Counted from the stretch's first letter, positions 1-6,478 are shown. The stretch: DNA of 8,389 nucleotides from Erythrobacter sp. (GCA_030731635.1 JANQTR010000004.1:1-8389); one strand, 5' to 3'. A program made the numbers and translations. Notes: generated by a model from the sequence alone, not told the origin.

Positions 1-951
1 GTGCACAACCTGCTGGCCTACATCCCCGATCCGGGCGGTTCAGGCCTGTTCATTCCCAGCCCGGCCTTCCTGCAGAGCGGGTTCTTCTCTGGTCCGATCA
101 ATTTTTCGGATAGCAATTACTCGCCAGAAGCGACCCTGAAATATCAGGCGACCGATGACGTCAACATCTACGCCTCGTTCAAGACCGGGTTCAAATCGGG
201 CGGGATCGACAACTCGGCGCTGCCATCCAACAGCCTGAGCCAAGCAGCGCTTGCCAATGATTTCAGCTCGCTGATCTTCCAGTCGGAAGAGGCGATCGGC
301 GGCGAAATCGGGGTTAAGTCGCAATGGGCGGATCGCACCTTCACGCTCAACGCCACGATCTATCAATATGTGTTCAAGAACTTGCAGGTCCAGAACTTCA
401 ATGCCTCGACCATCCAGTTCGTCACCAGCAATGCGGGCGAATTGACCACCAAGGGCGTCGATCTGGAAAGCAGCTGGAGAACCCCGATCGACGGGCTGCG
501 GCTGTCGGCCAACCTGTCTTACCTTGATGCCCAGTACACTGACCAATTCCTGCAGCCCGGCGGCGCTGGCGGTACGATTGACCTTAACGGGCGTCGCGGC
601 AGCCAGGCACCGGAATGGTCGGGCAATATCGCGGCAGACTGGACTGTTCCGCTCAGCGACAATCTCGAATTGTTCCTGTCGGGCAACGCCGCCTACAATG
701 ATGGCTACATCACCGACGAAGCGACGCTGAACGACTTTGTCCAGCCCAGCTTCTGGACGCTGGATACCAACATTTCGATCGGGCATCCCGATGGCAATTG
801 GAAGCTGGCGCTGGTAGCGACCAACCTGACCGACGAAATCTTCGTGATCACATCGGGCGGACGTCCGTTCCTGCCGCCGGGCGGGGATGATGTGGTGCTG
901 ACCCAGAACCGCGGCCGTCAGGTCTTTGCCGAAATCAGCTTCCGGTTCTGA
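1..951 (+). CDS. TonB-dependent receptor, C-terminal beta-barrel part (5' truncated by window edge)
   Basis: This is the last 316 codons of an outer-membrane TonB-dependent receptor, a class that imports siderophores, cofactors or, in sphingomonads, often hydrophobic organic substrates using TonB/ExbBD energy. Seen: alternating hydrophobic/aromatic barrel strands; the segment NIYASFKTGFKSGG at residues 55-68; the strand-turn motif NAGELTTKGVDLE at 144-156; NLTDE at 275-279; and a C-terminal strand ending in Phe (EISFRF), the usual signal for BAM-dependent assembly. The plug domain and TonB box are missing because the gene begins upstream of base 1. The GTG at base 1 is therefore probably an internal Val codon, not the start. 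Family members are usually 700-900 residues, so well under half is present. A strong terminator follows, so the gene probably ends its own transcript. The ligand cannot be deduced; the downstream oxygenase suggests an organic substrate, which is inference only. Confidence 0.93.
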   Translation: MHNLLAYIPDPGGSGLFIPSPAFLQSGFFSGPINFSDSNYSPEATLKYQATDDVNIYASFKTGFKSGGIDNSALPSNSLSQAALANDFSSLIFQSEEAIGGEIGVKSQWADRTFTLNATIYQYVFKNLQVQNFNASTIQFVTSNAGELTTKGVDLESSWRTPIDGLRLSANLSYLDAQYTDQFLQPGGAGGTIDLNGRRGSQAPEWSGNIAADWTVPLSDNLELFLSGNAAYNDGYITDEATLNDFVQPSFWTLDTNISIGHPDGNWKLALVATNLTDEIFVITSGGRPFLPPGGDDVVLTQNRGRQVFAEISFRF

Positions 952-973
952 GTCCGTTCGACAGGGGGAATGG

Positions 974-1008
974 GGGGCGGGCCAGCGATGGCCTGCCCCT
1001 TTTTCTTT
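974..1008 (+). terminator. Rho-independent terminator after the TonB receptor gene
   Basis: An 11-bp stem (974-984 paired with 989-999, all pairs formed, one of them G-U) closes a GCGA tetraloop of the GNRA type. It is followed directly by a T-rich tract (1000-1008, five T, one C, three T). It lies 22 bp after the receptor stop codon, so it should end receptor transcription and separate it from the oxygenase gene. Confidence 0.92.
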
Positions 1009-1047
1009 GACGTCCGTAGCAGGCGGTTCTGCCAAAAATGAGCATTG

Positions 1048-1060
1048 CCCTGCCGCAGGG
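1048..1060. promoter_or_regulatory. Short palindrome upstream of the Rieske oxygenase gene
   Basis: CCCTG and CAGGG face each other across CCG in the 88-bp stretch between the terminator and the oxygenase start, about 36 bp before the start codon. It could be an operator half-site pair or a 5'-UTR hairpin. A TTGACG resembling a -35 box sits at 1007-1012, overlapping the terminator T-tract, but I find no good -10 box at normal spacing, so no promoter is called. Confidence 0.25.
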
Positions 1061-1084
1061 TAAGGCGGATGATCCCGGCCAAAT

Positions 1085-1090
1085 GGGAGA
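1085..1090 (+). promoter_or_regulatory. Ribosome binding site that decides the oxygenase start
   Basis: GGGAGA lies here. It is adjacent to the first ATG (1091, no spacer) but 6 nt from the second in-frame ATG (1097), a normal Shine-Dalgarno distance. This favours 1097 as the real start. Confidence 0.7.
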
Positions 1091-1096
1091 ATGAGC

Positions 1097-2326
1097 ATGA
1101 CACGCGAAACGCTGGTCGAAATGACCCGCAATCTGGTCGCCCACGGTGCAGCCGATACGATGGAATATGCCGACGATGTCGTGCGCGTGCCTGCCAGCGC
1201 CTATACTGACCCGGCCCTGTTCGAACAGGAAAAGCTGAAGATTTTCCGCCGCCTGCCGCTGATGGTGGCGCCGTCTTGCGAGCTACCGAACCCCGGTGAT
1301 TTCAAGGCGATGGACATCTGCGGCGTGCCGCTGCTGCTGTCCCGCCAGAAAGACGGCAGCATGGGCGCGTTTCTGAACATGTGCACCCACCGCGGCAATC
1401 CGCTGGCCAATGGCTGCGGCAATGCCAGCCGGTTTACCTGCGGCTATCACGGCTGGACCTTCAAAGCCGATGGCGATCTGATCGGGGTGGCCGATGCGCA
1501 GGATTTCGGCAAGATCGACAAGAGCCAGCATTGCCTGACCAAGTTCCCGGTTTACGAGAATGCCGGGCTGATCTGGGTGACGCTCGACCCTGCATCAAAG
1601 CTTTCGATCCCCGATTACCTGTGCGGCTATGACGAGCTGCTGAAGGCGTTCGAATTCGATGGCTGGACGCTGTTCGCCCAGCGCGTGCTGGAAGGGCCGA
1701 ACTGGAAGACGGCCTATGATGGCTATCTCGATTTCTATCACCTGCCGGTGCTGCACAAGGACACGTTTGGCGCAGATTTCTACAATCGTGCCAATTACTT
1801 CGCCTTCGGCCCACATCAGCGCCTGTCGACCCCGTCGCAATTCGCGATCAAGGTGCAGGGCGATGATGACCAGCAGATGGATCTCGCCGCGATGAGCGAT
1901 GACGAATTGCCGCAGGAAGTGCTGGTGCAGGGCGTGTGGACGATCTTCCCGCACATCTCGATCGCCAGCTTCTACGGCGGCGGCCAGCGCGGGGCGTTGA
2001 TCAGCCAGCTGTTCCCCGGCAAGGATGTCGGCACCAGCTACACCACCCAATTCTACGTCATGGAAAACCAGCCCGAAACCCCCGAACAGGTTCAGGCCGC
2101 GCATGACCAGTTCAACTTCCTCGAAATCGTGGTGCGCGATGAAGATTACGCCACCGGCAAACGCCAGCATCAGGCGCTGCAATCGGGGCTGATGAAAGAG
2201 GTCTTGTTCGGCCGCAATGAAAAGGGCGGACAGGTGTTCCACGGCTGGGTGGAGCGGCTGCTGGCGGCGAGCGACGAGGAGCTGGTGGGGATTTTCGCGC
2301 AGGAACAGCGTCAGGCGGCGGAGTAG
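1097..2326 (+). CDS. Rieske [2Fe-2S] aromatic ring-hydroxylating oxygenase, alpha subunit
   Basis: A Rieske non-haem iron oxygenase uses electrons from a ferredoxin/reductase to activate O2 for hydroxylation, dihydroxylation or demethylation of an organic substrate in the cytoplasm. With residues counted from ATG 1097 (409 aa), the N-terminal Rieske domain carries C96-T-H98-R-G and C115-G-Y-H118-G-W, the complete CxH...CxxH cluster ligands. The catalytic domain has D212-F-Y-H215-L-P-V-L-H220, matching the D-x2-H-x4-H iron/bridging motif. The third ligand is probably D350 in RDEDYATG (D348 possible), followed by a Gln-rich QHQALQSG helix as in the family. The length is normal and the gene looks intact. 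I chose ATG 1097 over ATG 1091 for Shine-Dalgarno spacing; the difference is two residues. No beta subunit, ferredoxin or reductase gene lies in the window, so electrons must come from elsewhere. Monooxygenase versus dioxygenase action and the substrate are not determinable. Confidence 0.93.
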   Translation: MTRETLVEMTRNLVAHGAADTMEYADDVVRVPASAYTDPALFEQEKLKIFRRLPLMVAPSCELPNPGDFKAMDICGVPLLLSRQKDGSMGAFLNMCTHRGNPLANGCGNASRFTCGYHGWTFKADGDLIGVADAQDFGKIDKSQHCLTKFPVYENAGLIWVTLDPASKLSIPDYLCGYDELLKAFEFDGWTLFAQRVLEGPNWKTAYDGYLDFYHLPVLHKDTFGADFYNRANYFAFGPHQRLSTPSQFAIKVQGDDDQQMDLAAMSDDELPQEVLVQGVWTIFPHISIASFYGGGQRGALISQLFPGKDVGTSYTTQFYVMENQPETPEQVQAAHDQFNFLEIVVRDEDYATGKRQHQALQSGLMKEVLFGRNEKGGQVFHGWVERLLAASDEELVGIFAQEQRQAAE

Positions 2327-2437
2327 GCGTTTGGGCGATCAGCAGGAGCACTGCTCCGCGGATTGCCGGACATTAACTCAGACCACTTCGATATCTTCTG
2401 GACCCTCAAGCCGGTCGCTTCCCGATTGCGGGGAGAT

Positions 2438-3217
2438 TTACGGCTCATTCGTGGTTTGCGAGATTATGCTTACTGCACCATTCTTTCTCAGAATGCTCAA
2501 GTTTTCCAACGCTCGCTGATCATTGGGATTTATTTGAACCGCCTTCTCCAATGCCGAGATTGCCAATTCCTCTTCTTCGGCAGCAAGATATAGCGATGCC
2601 AGGCCACGCAAGGCATTGCCTGTCTCGATCTGTGATAAGGTTTGGGTCCCAATCAAAAGCTTTAAAGCTTCAATTTTGTTTGATGCAAATCCGGATTTTT
2701 GAGCTGAAATGTACAGATAATCCGCGATAGCCCGGTGTTCAATTTGAGAAAGTTTATCATTTTCCGATAAGGGAATCAGATAGCCTCTCACAATATTCCA
2801 CTCTTCCTTCCCGATAGCCTCCTTCGCAGCTATGAGAGCGCAGGCAACTTCGGCACTGATTGCGCTGTCCGAAGCCTCGCAAGTTGATATTGTTACTCTT
2901 CTTATTCCGCCAGCTGCATCATCCATTCCGCTACCTGGCGTGAAACCGGGCGTTCCCGTTGACGTTGCAACGCTGTGGGTCTTGGAGTCAAACAGGGGTT
3001 CCCTGGGAATACGCGATCCTAGAACAACCTTTTCCCGCTCTTCTTTTTTAGCGCCAAGAACGACTATCGGTACCGGCTCGGGTTCGATCGAACTCTTTGC
3101 CGAAGTGCCGCTCTGAATTTCTTGATTCCTATCCGTATCCTCACGCTGATACGCTTCGCTCACGGTAGCAAGGAGGCCGAAACCGATCAGGCCAATGATC
3201 GAAAACGTGTTTAGCAT
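2438..3217 (-). CDS. Exported TPR-containing protein of unknown function
   Basis: A 259-aa protein whose function I do not recognise. Residues 1-22 look like a signal peptide or membrane anchor (one Lys-free hydrophobic stretch, then S-E-A-Y). Next comes a charged, disordered-looking stretch (23-63), the motif VVLGSRIPREP at 64-74, and a Gly/Pro/Thr-rich linker (ATSTGTPGFTPGSGMDD, 84-100). Two Cys (113 and 126) follow, which could pair in the periplasm. The C-terminal half is helical, with one clear TPR at about 200-233 (GNALRGLASLYLAAEEEELA, then EKAVQINPND) and probably degenerate repeats before it. TPRs usually hold protein partners, so a periplasmic scaffold role is inferred. The start at 3217 is chosen for AGGGAGA 6 nt upstream and for placing the signal sequence at the N-terminus; an in-frame start at 3376 would bury it. 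The G+C is visibly lower than in neighbouring genes, and the gene has no obvious link to the catabolic genes. Confidence 0.75.
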   Translation of the reverse strand: MLNTFSIIGLIGFGLLATVSEAYQREDTDRNQEIQSGTSAKSSIEPEPVPIVVLGAKKEEREKVVLGSRIPREPLFDSKTHSVATSTGTPGFTPGSGMDDAAGGIRRVTISTCEASDSAISAEVACALIAAKEAIGKEEWNIVRGYLIPLSENDKLSQIEHRAIADYLYISAQKSGFASNKIEALKLLIGTQTLSQIETGNALRGLASLYLAAEEEELAISALEKAVQINPNDQRALENLSILRKNGAVSIISQTTNEP

Positions 3218-3223
3218 CAGCGC

Positions 3224-3230
3224 TCTCCCT
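3224..3230 (-). promoter_or_regulatory. Ribosome binding site of the TPR protein gene
   Basis: AGGGAGA on the minus strand, 6 nt before the ATG at 3217. The alternative in-frame ATG at 3235 has no such sequence upstream, so this site fixes the start and places the hydrophobic signal segment at the N-terminus. Confidence 0.65.
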
Positions 3231-3238
3231 TCCATCGA

Positions 3239-3266
3239 AGGATAAGCGAAAGCGATCCTGTTGCAA
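3239..3266 (-). promoter_or_regulatory. Possible promoter of the TPR protein gene
   Basis: On the minus strand TTGCAA (3266-3261) and TATCCT (3244-3239) are separated by 16 bp, each matching four of six consensus bases. The -10 element lies 21 nt before the ATG, which would leave a very short 5' leader containing the ribosome binding site. It fits the 205-bp gap that separates this gene from the NmrA gene upstream on the same strand. A chance match is possible. Confidence 0.3.
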
Positions 3267-3395
3267 ACGAAAAGAGATTGGTTCTTTAAGGATTGATTTC
3301 TCACTTCGGCCGACTGTCCGGTTTCAGGTGGCGAAGGGCGGTTTCGTTGTTTCGCTGACAGGCTACAGGCCGACAAACCGCTTAAGGTTCATCGG

Positions 3396-3412
3396 CCCGC
3401 ATGACCCGCATG
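3396..3412. repeat. Tandem direct repeat of CCCGCATG
   Basis: CCCGCATG occurs at 3396-3403 and again at 3405-3412, one base apart, followed by a further CATG at 3414-3417. It lies just downstream of the NmrA gene's stop codon, in the gap before the TPR gene. Two 8-bp copies could easily be chance in GC-rich DNA; no function is assigned. Confidence 0.4.
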
Positions 3413-3422
3413 GCATGAAACC

Positions 3423-4370
3423 CTACCCAAACGCAGGCCGGTAGTTGCTTTCGCCCCATTCCTGCCGCTTGGTCCAGTCGCCCAGATTCTCCAGCTTGCC
3501 TTCGAGTTCGGGGAAGCGTTCGTAGACGTGGTCCATGTCGACCGCGAAGGGCTTGGTCGGGGCGGTGTTGTTGTATTCGTAAAAGTCCTCGATGCCCTTG
3601 GCGAAGGTCTCGCGCATTTCGGGCGGCATGGTGTCACCCGCGGCTTCGACCAGATAGCGGCCGAACTCCGCCGGGGTGCAGGGATCGTATTTGATATCCT
3701 TGCCCAGCGCCGCTGACAGATATTGCGTCACCTGCTTGCCCACCAGCCGCTCCGGCCCGCCGATATTCAGCCACGCGCCTTCCATGTCGGGCCGTTCAAG
3801 GCTCGCCAGCATGAACCGCGCCACGTCATCAAGGCAGATCCAGTTGGCTTCCAGATCGGGGTTGTGCGGGTATACATAGCGGCCTTCGTCAACGATAAAG
3901 GGCCGCGCCCAGTTGGTCAGCAGGTTGTCCATGAACAGCACAGAACCGAACACAGTTCCCGGCGCGCCCGAACGCCACAGCGCATTGATGCCCGCCGTGT
4001 TGCCGGCATAGGTGAAGGGATCGCCCGGCTTGTCGGGAATCCAGCTCGACGTGTTCCACACCGTCCGCTTCACGCCCAGATGCGCAGCAACCTTGCCGAC
4101 TTCGCCGATCAGATAGGCGCGATCAGCGCGGGCCTGCAGCGGGTGGGTGTAGAAGATGTAGTCTGACCCTTCGAGCGCATCGTGGAACGTTGATGTGTCA
4201 TAGAGATCCATTGGTCGAACCTCGACCCGTTCGATCCCTTCGACCGGCGCGCCTTCCAGCGCATCGGGGCGGCGCGAAATCGCGCGCACATCATACCCGG
4301 CGGCCAGCGCCTGACGCACTTGCGCAAGCCCCTGCCGACCGCTTGCGCCGATCACTGTGATGAGTGCCAT
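3423..4370 (-). CDS. NmrA-family NAD(P)-binding protein (atypical SDR)
   Basis: A 315-aa Rossmann-fold protein of the NmrA/atypical short-chain dehydrogenase group, which includes NAD(P)H-dependent reductases such as quinone, isoflavone and other enone reductases as well as redox-sensing regulators. Seen: the dinucleotide-binding motif GASGRQG at residues 8-14 right after the first beta strand (ALITVI); SRRP at 32-35 after strand 2, whose Arg pair suits the NADP 2'-phosphate; the strand SDYIFYTHPLQ at 69-79; WNTSSW at 105-110; WICLDDVARF at 177-186, a hallmark of the family; and NIGGPERL at 202-209 before the C-terminal substrate domain. Length is typical. The start ATG at 4370 has AGGGAG 8 nt upstream. 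It diverges from the oxidoreductase at 4515, suggesting shared control and a redox step in the same pathway. No classical Tyr-x3-Lys motif is evident, so whether it is an enzyme or a sensor cannot be decided. Confidence 0.88.
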   Translation of the reverse strand: MALITVIGASGRQGLAQVRQALAAGYDVRAISRRPDALEGAPVEGIERVEVRPMDLYDTSTFHDALEGSDYIFYTHPLQARADRAYLIGEVGKVAAHLGVKRTVWNTSSWIPDKPGDPFTYAGNTAGINALWRSGAPGTVFGSVLFMDNLLTNWARPFIVDEGRYVYPHNPDLEANWICLDDVARFMLASLERPDMEGAWLNIGGPERLVGKQVTQYLSAALGKDIKYDPCTPAEFGRYLVEAAGDTMPPEMRETFAKGIEDFYEYNNTAPTKPFAVDMDHVYERFPELEGKLENLGDWTKRQEWGESNYRPAFG

Positions 4371-4514
4371 CTGTCTCTCTCCCTTGTCTCGTTGGCACCA
4401 AGACTAGGAACCCCGCATGTCCCGCGCACCGCGCCAAAGTGATAGCCGCACGCCCCAAACCCCTAGCGAAAAGGCGGGGTTGCCGTCGCGGCTTGGCCGC
4501 CGGACAGTGTTGCC
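4371..4514. promoter_or_regulatory. Divergent intergenic region with inverted repeats
   Basis: This 144-bp gap must hold the promoters of the leftward NmrA gene and the rightward oxidoreductase operon. AACCCCGC (4409-4416) and GCGGGGTT (4474-4481) are perfect 8-bp inverted repeats about 57 bp apart, and a nearer AACCCC (4458-4463) can also pair with the right arm. TTGG-CA-CCAA (4392-4401) is a small near-palindrome, and GCGGC-TTG-GCCGC (4488-4500) is a 5-bp hairpin just before the rightward start. I found no convincing sigma-70 boxes. The repeats are candidate operator sites for a shared regulator whose gene is not in the window. Confidence 0.4.
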
Positions 4515-5516
4515 ATGACGAACCGTTACTGGCGCATCGCTCGCCGTCCCGAAGGCATTGATTTCGCCAGCGCACTTGAGCTGGAGGACGCACCGCTTGC
4601 GCCCTTGGTCGACGGCGAAATCCGGATCCGCAATTCGCACCTGTCGATGGATGCGGGCACCCGATTGTGGCTGACCGCGCGCGAAGATGGCTACCAGCCG
4701 CCGCTGCCCGTCGGCGTACCGATGAGCGGGTTGGTGCTGGGCGAAGTGGTAGAAAGCCGCGCCGCTGGCTTCGCTGTCGGTGATCTGGTGCGCGCGTTCG
4801 GGCAATGGAGCGATATCAGTACGGTTGATGCGATGATGTCGGGCGCACTGGTGCTGGATCCCAGCGTGGCTGACCGGCGCGCGTGGTTCGGCCCGCTCGG
4901 GATGAATGGCTGGACCGCGTTGTGGGGCATTGAGAAAACCGGCGCAGCCAAACCGGGTGAACGCGTGCTGGTATCCGCCGCAGCCGGGGCGACAGGGATC
5001 CTCGCGGTGCAAATCGCCAAACTGCTCGATTGCGAGGCGTGGGGGATCGCAGGCGGCGCAGCCAAGTGCGCGTATCTGACCGGCGAACTCGGAATTGCAG
5101 GCGCGGTGGATTACAAGGCTGATGACGTGGGCGCGCAGCTGGATACAGCAGGCGGCTTCGATGTCTATTTCGACAATGTCGGCGGGGCGCTGCTGGATCA
5201 GGTGCTCACGCGGATGAACCACTATGGCCGGATCGCGGTGTGCGGATTGCTGGCCGATTACGGATCGAGCCAACGCACCGCACCTGCGGAATTCGATCAG
5301 GTGCTGATGCGGCGGCTGCGGGTCGAAGGGTTCTTCTCGCCCGATTTCATGCAAGAAGGCCCGGCCCTGACCCAGCGGCTGCGTGGTTGGCATGAAGCGG
5401 GGGAATTGGTGATGCCCTATGACGTGACGCACGGCCTCGAAAACACGCTGACCGCCTATGCCAAGCTGTTTACCGGCGGCAATATCGGCAAGGTGATTGT
5501 GGAATTGCAGCAATGA
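4515..5516 (+). CDS. Zinc-independent MDR-family NADP-dependent oxidoreductase (CurA / leukotriene B4 dehydrogenase type)
   Basis: A 333-aa medium-chain dehydrogenase/reductase of the group that reduces the C=C bond of alpha,beta-unsaturated ketones and aldehydes with NADPH (prostaglandin reductase, leukotriene B4 12-hydroxydehydrogenase, curcumin reductase). Seen: N-terminal catalytic domain with SMDAGTRLWL (44-53) and PLPVGVPMSG (63-72); the nucleotide motif VSAAAGATG (153-161); GIAGGAAKC (177-185), where the Lys is the usual NADP-phosphate contact; DYK (199-201); the hallmark FDNVGG (219-224); and C-terminal GNIGKVIVE (322-330). There are no alcohol dehydrogenase zinc ligands. Length is normal. 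ATG 4515 has only a weak ribosome-binding match (CGGA, 4501-4504), so the start rests on homology to the family N-terminus (RYWRIARRPEG). The stop overlaps the next gene's start by 4 bp (ATGA), so the two are translationally coupled. A role reducing an enone intermediate in the local pathway is inferred. Confidence 0.92.
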   Translation: MTNRYWRIARRPEGIDFASALELEDAPLAPLVDGEIRIRNSHLSMDAGTRLWLTAREDGYQPPLPVGVPMSGLVLGEVVESRAAGFAVGDLVRAFGQWSDISTVDAMMSGALVLDPSVADRRAWFGPLGMNGWTALWGIEKTGAAKPGERVLVSAAAGATGILAVQIAKLLDCEAWGIAGGAAKCAYLTGELGIAGAVDYKADDVGAQLDTAGGFDVYFDNVGGALLDQVLTRMNHYGRIAVCGLLADYGSSQRTAPAEFDQVLMRRLRVEGFFSPDFMQEGPALTQRLRGWHEAGELVMPYDVTHGLENTLTAYAKLFTGGNIGKVIVELQQ

Positions 5517-6052
5517 CAGGAACCCTCGAAGACCGCGAAGCCATCCGCGATATTCTCGCCGCCTATGCCCATGCGATTGACCGGCGGCGCTGGGGCATGA
5601 TGGAGCATCTGTTCCACGCCGACGCGCAGTTTCAATTCGGTGTGATCGAAGGCGACTGGCGCGGATTTGTGGAACAGGCGCGCGCTGTGATCGACCCCTG
5701 CCTCGCCACGCAGCACCAATTGGGGCAGGTGCAGTTCGGTTTTGTCAGCGCCGATGTGTGCCACACCGAAACCTATATGACCGCGATGCACACCATCCCG
5801 CCCGGCTATCCGCTGGCGGCGGTGTTTCCGGACAAGGGCGTGATCTATTCCGCCATCGTCGCGGGCCGCTATGTCGACCGGTTTGAAAAGCGCGGCGGCG
5901 AATGGCGCATCGCGCGGCGCACCGGGTTGTATGACTGGCGCGAATTCCGGGTGGTGGAAGGCGTCGACCTGTCCGATACCCCAGAGGGCGCAGCGGGCTA
6001 CCATGACGACCGCGATCCTTCGACCCCGGTGGTAGCACGCTGGCTGGGTTAA
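5513..6052 (+). CDS. SnoaL-like / NTF2-fold protein (putative dehydratase, isomerase or hydroxylase)
   Basis: A 179-aa protein of the SnoaL_4-type cone-shaped alpha+beta (NTF2-like) fold, a family that includes ketosteroid isomerase-like, scytalone dehydratase-like and ring-hydroxylase accessory proteins, many uncharacterised. Seen: the N-terminal helix DREAIRDILAAYAHAID (7-23), with the conserved Tyr18 and Asp23; RRWGMMEHLFHADAQF (25-40); QHQLGQ (67-72), whose His68 sits where the family has a conserved pocket His; and the closing beta strands GRYVDRFEKRGGEWRIARRT (118-137) and LYDW. Tyr18/Asp23/His68 resemble the acid-base set of scytalone dehydratase-like enzymes, but this is by pattern only. 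It begins inside the end of the oxidoreductase (ATGA overlap), so both are co-translated and probably act on successive intermediates. Its stop codon interlocks with that of the opposite-strand thioesterase. The exact reaction is unknown. Confidence 0.87.
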   Translation: MTGTLEDREAIRDILAAYAHAIDRRRWGMMEHLFHADAQFQFGVIEGDWRGFVEQARAVIDPCLATQHQLGQVQFGFVSADVCHTETYMTAMHTIPPGYPLAAVFPDKGVIYSAIVAGRYVDRFEKRGGEWRIARRTGLYDWREFRVVEGVDLSDTPEGAAGYHDDRDPSTPVVARWLG

Positions 6053-6465
6053 GGCCGTTTGAAGGCAAACACCCCGCTCATCGTCGCGACCTGTTCATCA
6101 CCGCGCCAGATCCCGCCTGTGGTATAGGCCATGCGCCCGCCCAGCCGATCAATCCGCACCCGCGCCTCCAGCCAATCGCCCAGCCGTGCGCCGGCCAGAT
6201 AATTGACCGTCAGCGTCACCGTTGACGGTGCCAGCCGGGGCCGTTCGGCATCATAGACCGCGTGGCTTAAGGCAACATCGGCGAAGGTCGATATCACCCC
6301 GCCGTGGGCGGCATCCTGGTAGTTGATGTGGTGCGGGCAAATCAGCAGGCCGACAACGCGCACGCCTGCCACTGGCGCACCCAGATAATACGGGCCGCCG
6401 TGATCGAGGAAACCGGGGGTGAAACCGGCAGGTTCAAAGCCGGAAGGCATGGCAGGATCGTGCAT
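6049..6465 (-). CDS. PaaI-family hotdog-fold acyl-CoA thioesterase
   Basis: A 138-aa hotdog protein of the PaaI/YbgC-like thioesterase superfamily, which hydrolyses acyl- or aryl-CoA thioesters in the cytoplasm as a homotetramer (family knowledge). Seen: HGGVISTFADVALSHAV (54-70), the long central helix with the HGG signature, where D63 occupies the catalytic acid position found in PaaI; then strands STVTLTVNYLAGARLGDWLE (81-100), RIDRLGGRMAYTTGGIWR (104-121) and VATMSGVFAF (126-135). Length is typical. The start ATG at 6465 has AGGG about 7 nt upstream; Met6 is an alternative. It runs against the SnoaL gene, with the two TAA stops sharing TTAA at 6049-6052, and diverges from the acyl-CoA ligase over 86 bp. 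The ligase next door suggests it releases free acid from, or clears stalled, CoA intermediates of the same pathway (inference). Confidence 0.9.
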   Translation of the reverse strand: MHDPAMPSGFEPAGFTPGFLDHGGPYYLGAPVAGVRVVGLLICPHHINYQDAAHGGVISTFADVALSHAVYDAERPRLAPSTVTLTVNYLAGARLGDWLEARVRIDRLGGRMAYTTGGIWRGDEQVATMSGVFAFKRP

Positions 6466-6478
6466 CCCGCAACCCTAA

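Noticed and set aside
40..1131. Long open frame (363 codons) on the minus strand opposite the TonB receptor
   Set aside because: It is antisense to a clear barrel protein, rich in Arg/Pro/Ala/Gln as expected from mirrored GC-rich codons, and has no recognisable domain. It also runs through the terminator.
1595..2242. 215-codon minus-strand frame opposite the Rieske oxygenase
   Set aside because: It is a shadow of the oxygenase, whose iron-ligand motifs are intact in the plus frame.
2345..2362. Inverted repeat GGAGC-ACT-GCTCC after the Rieske oxygenase gene as a terminator
   Set aside because: The stem is only 5 bp with a 3-nt loop and has no following T-tract.
2421..2436. Small hairpin (CCCG/CGGG) just past the stop of the TPR gene
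   Set aside because: It is a four-base-pair stem without a U-tract on the minus strand, too weak to call a terminator.
2832..3116. 94-codon plus-strand frame within the TPR protein gene
   Set aside because: The minus-strand frame has a signal peptide, a ribosome binding site and a TPR; the plus frame has none of these.
3218..3376. N-terminal extension of the TPR protein to an upstream ATG at 3376 (53 extra residues)
   Set aside because: It would bury the hydrophobic signal segment inside the protein and ignores the well-spaced AGGGAGA before ATG 3217.
4404..5513. Long open frame (369 codons) on the minus strand opposite the MDR oxidoreductase
   Set aside because: It covers exactly the complement of a well-supported gene, has His/Arg/Gln-rich low-information sequence and no motif. 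Such frames are expected in GC-rich DNA.
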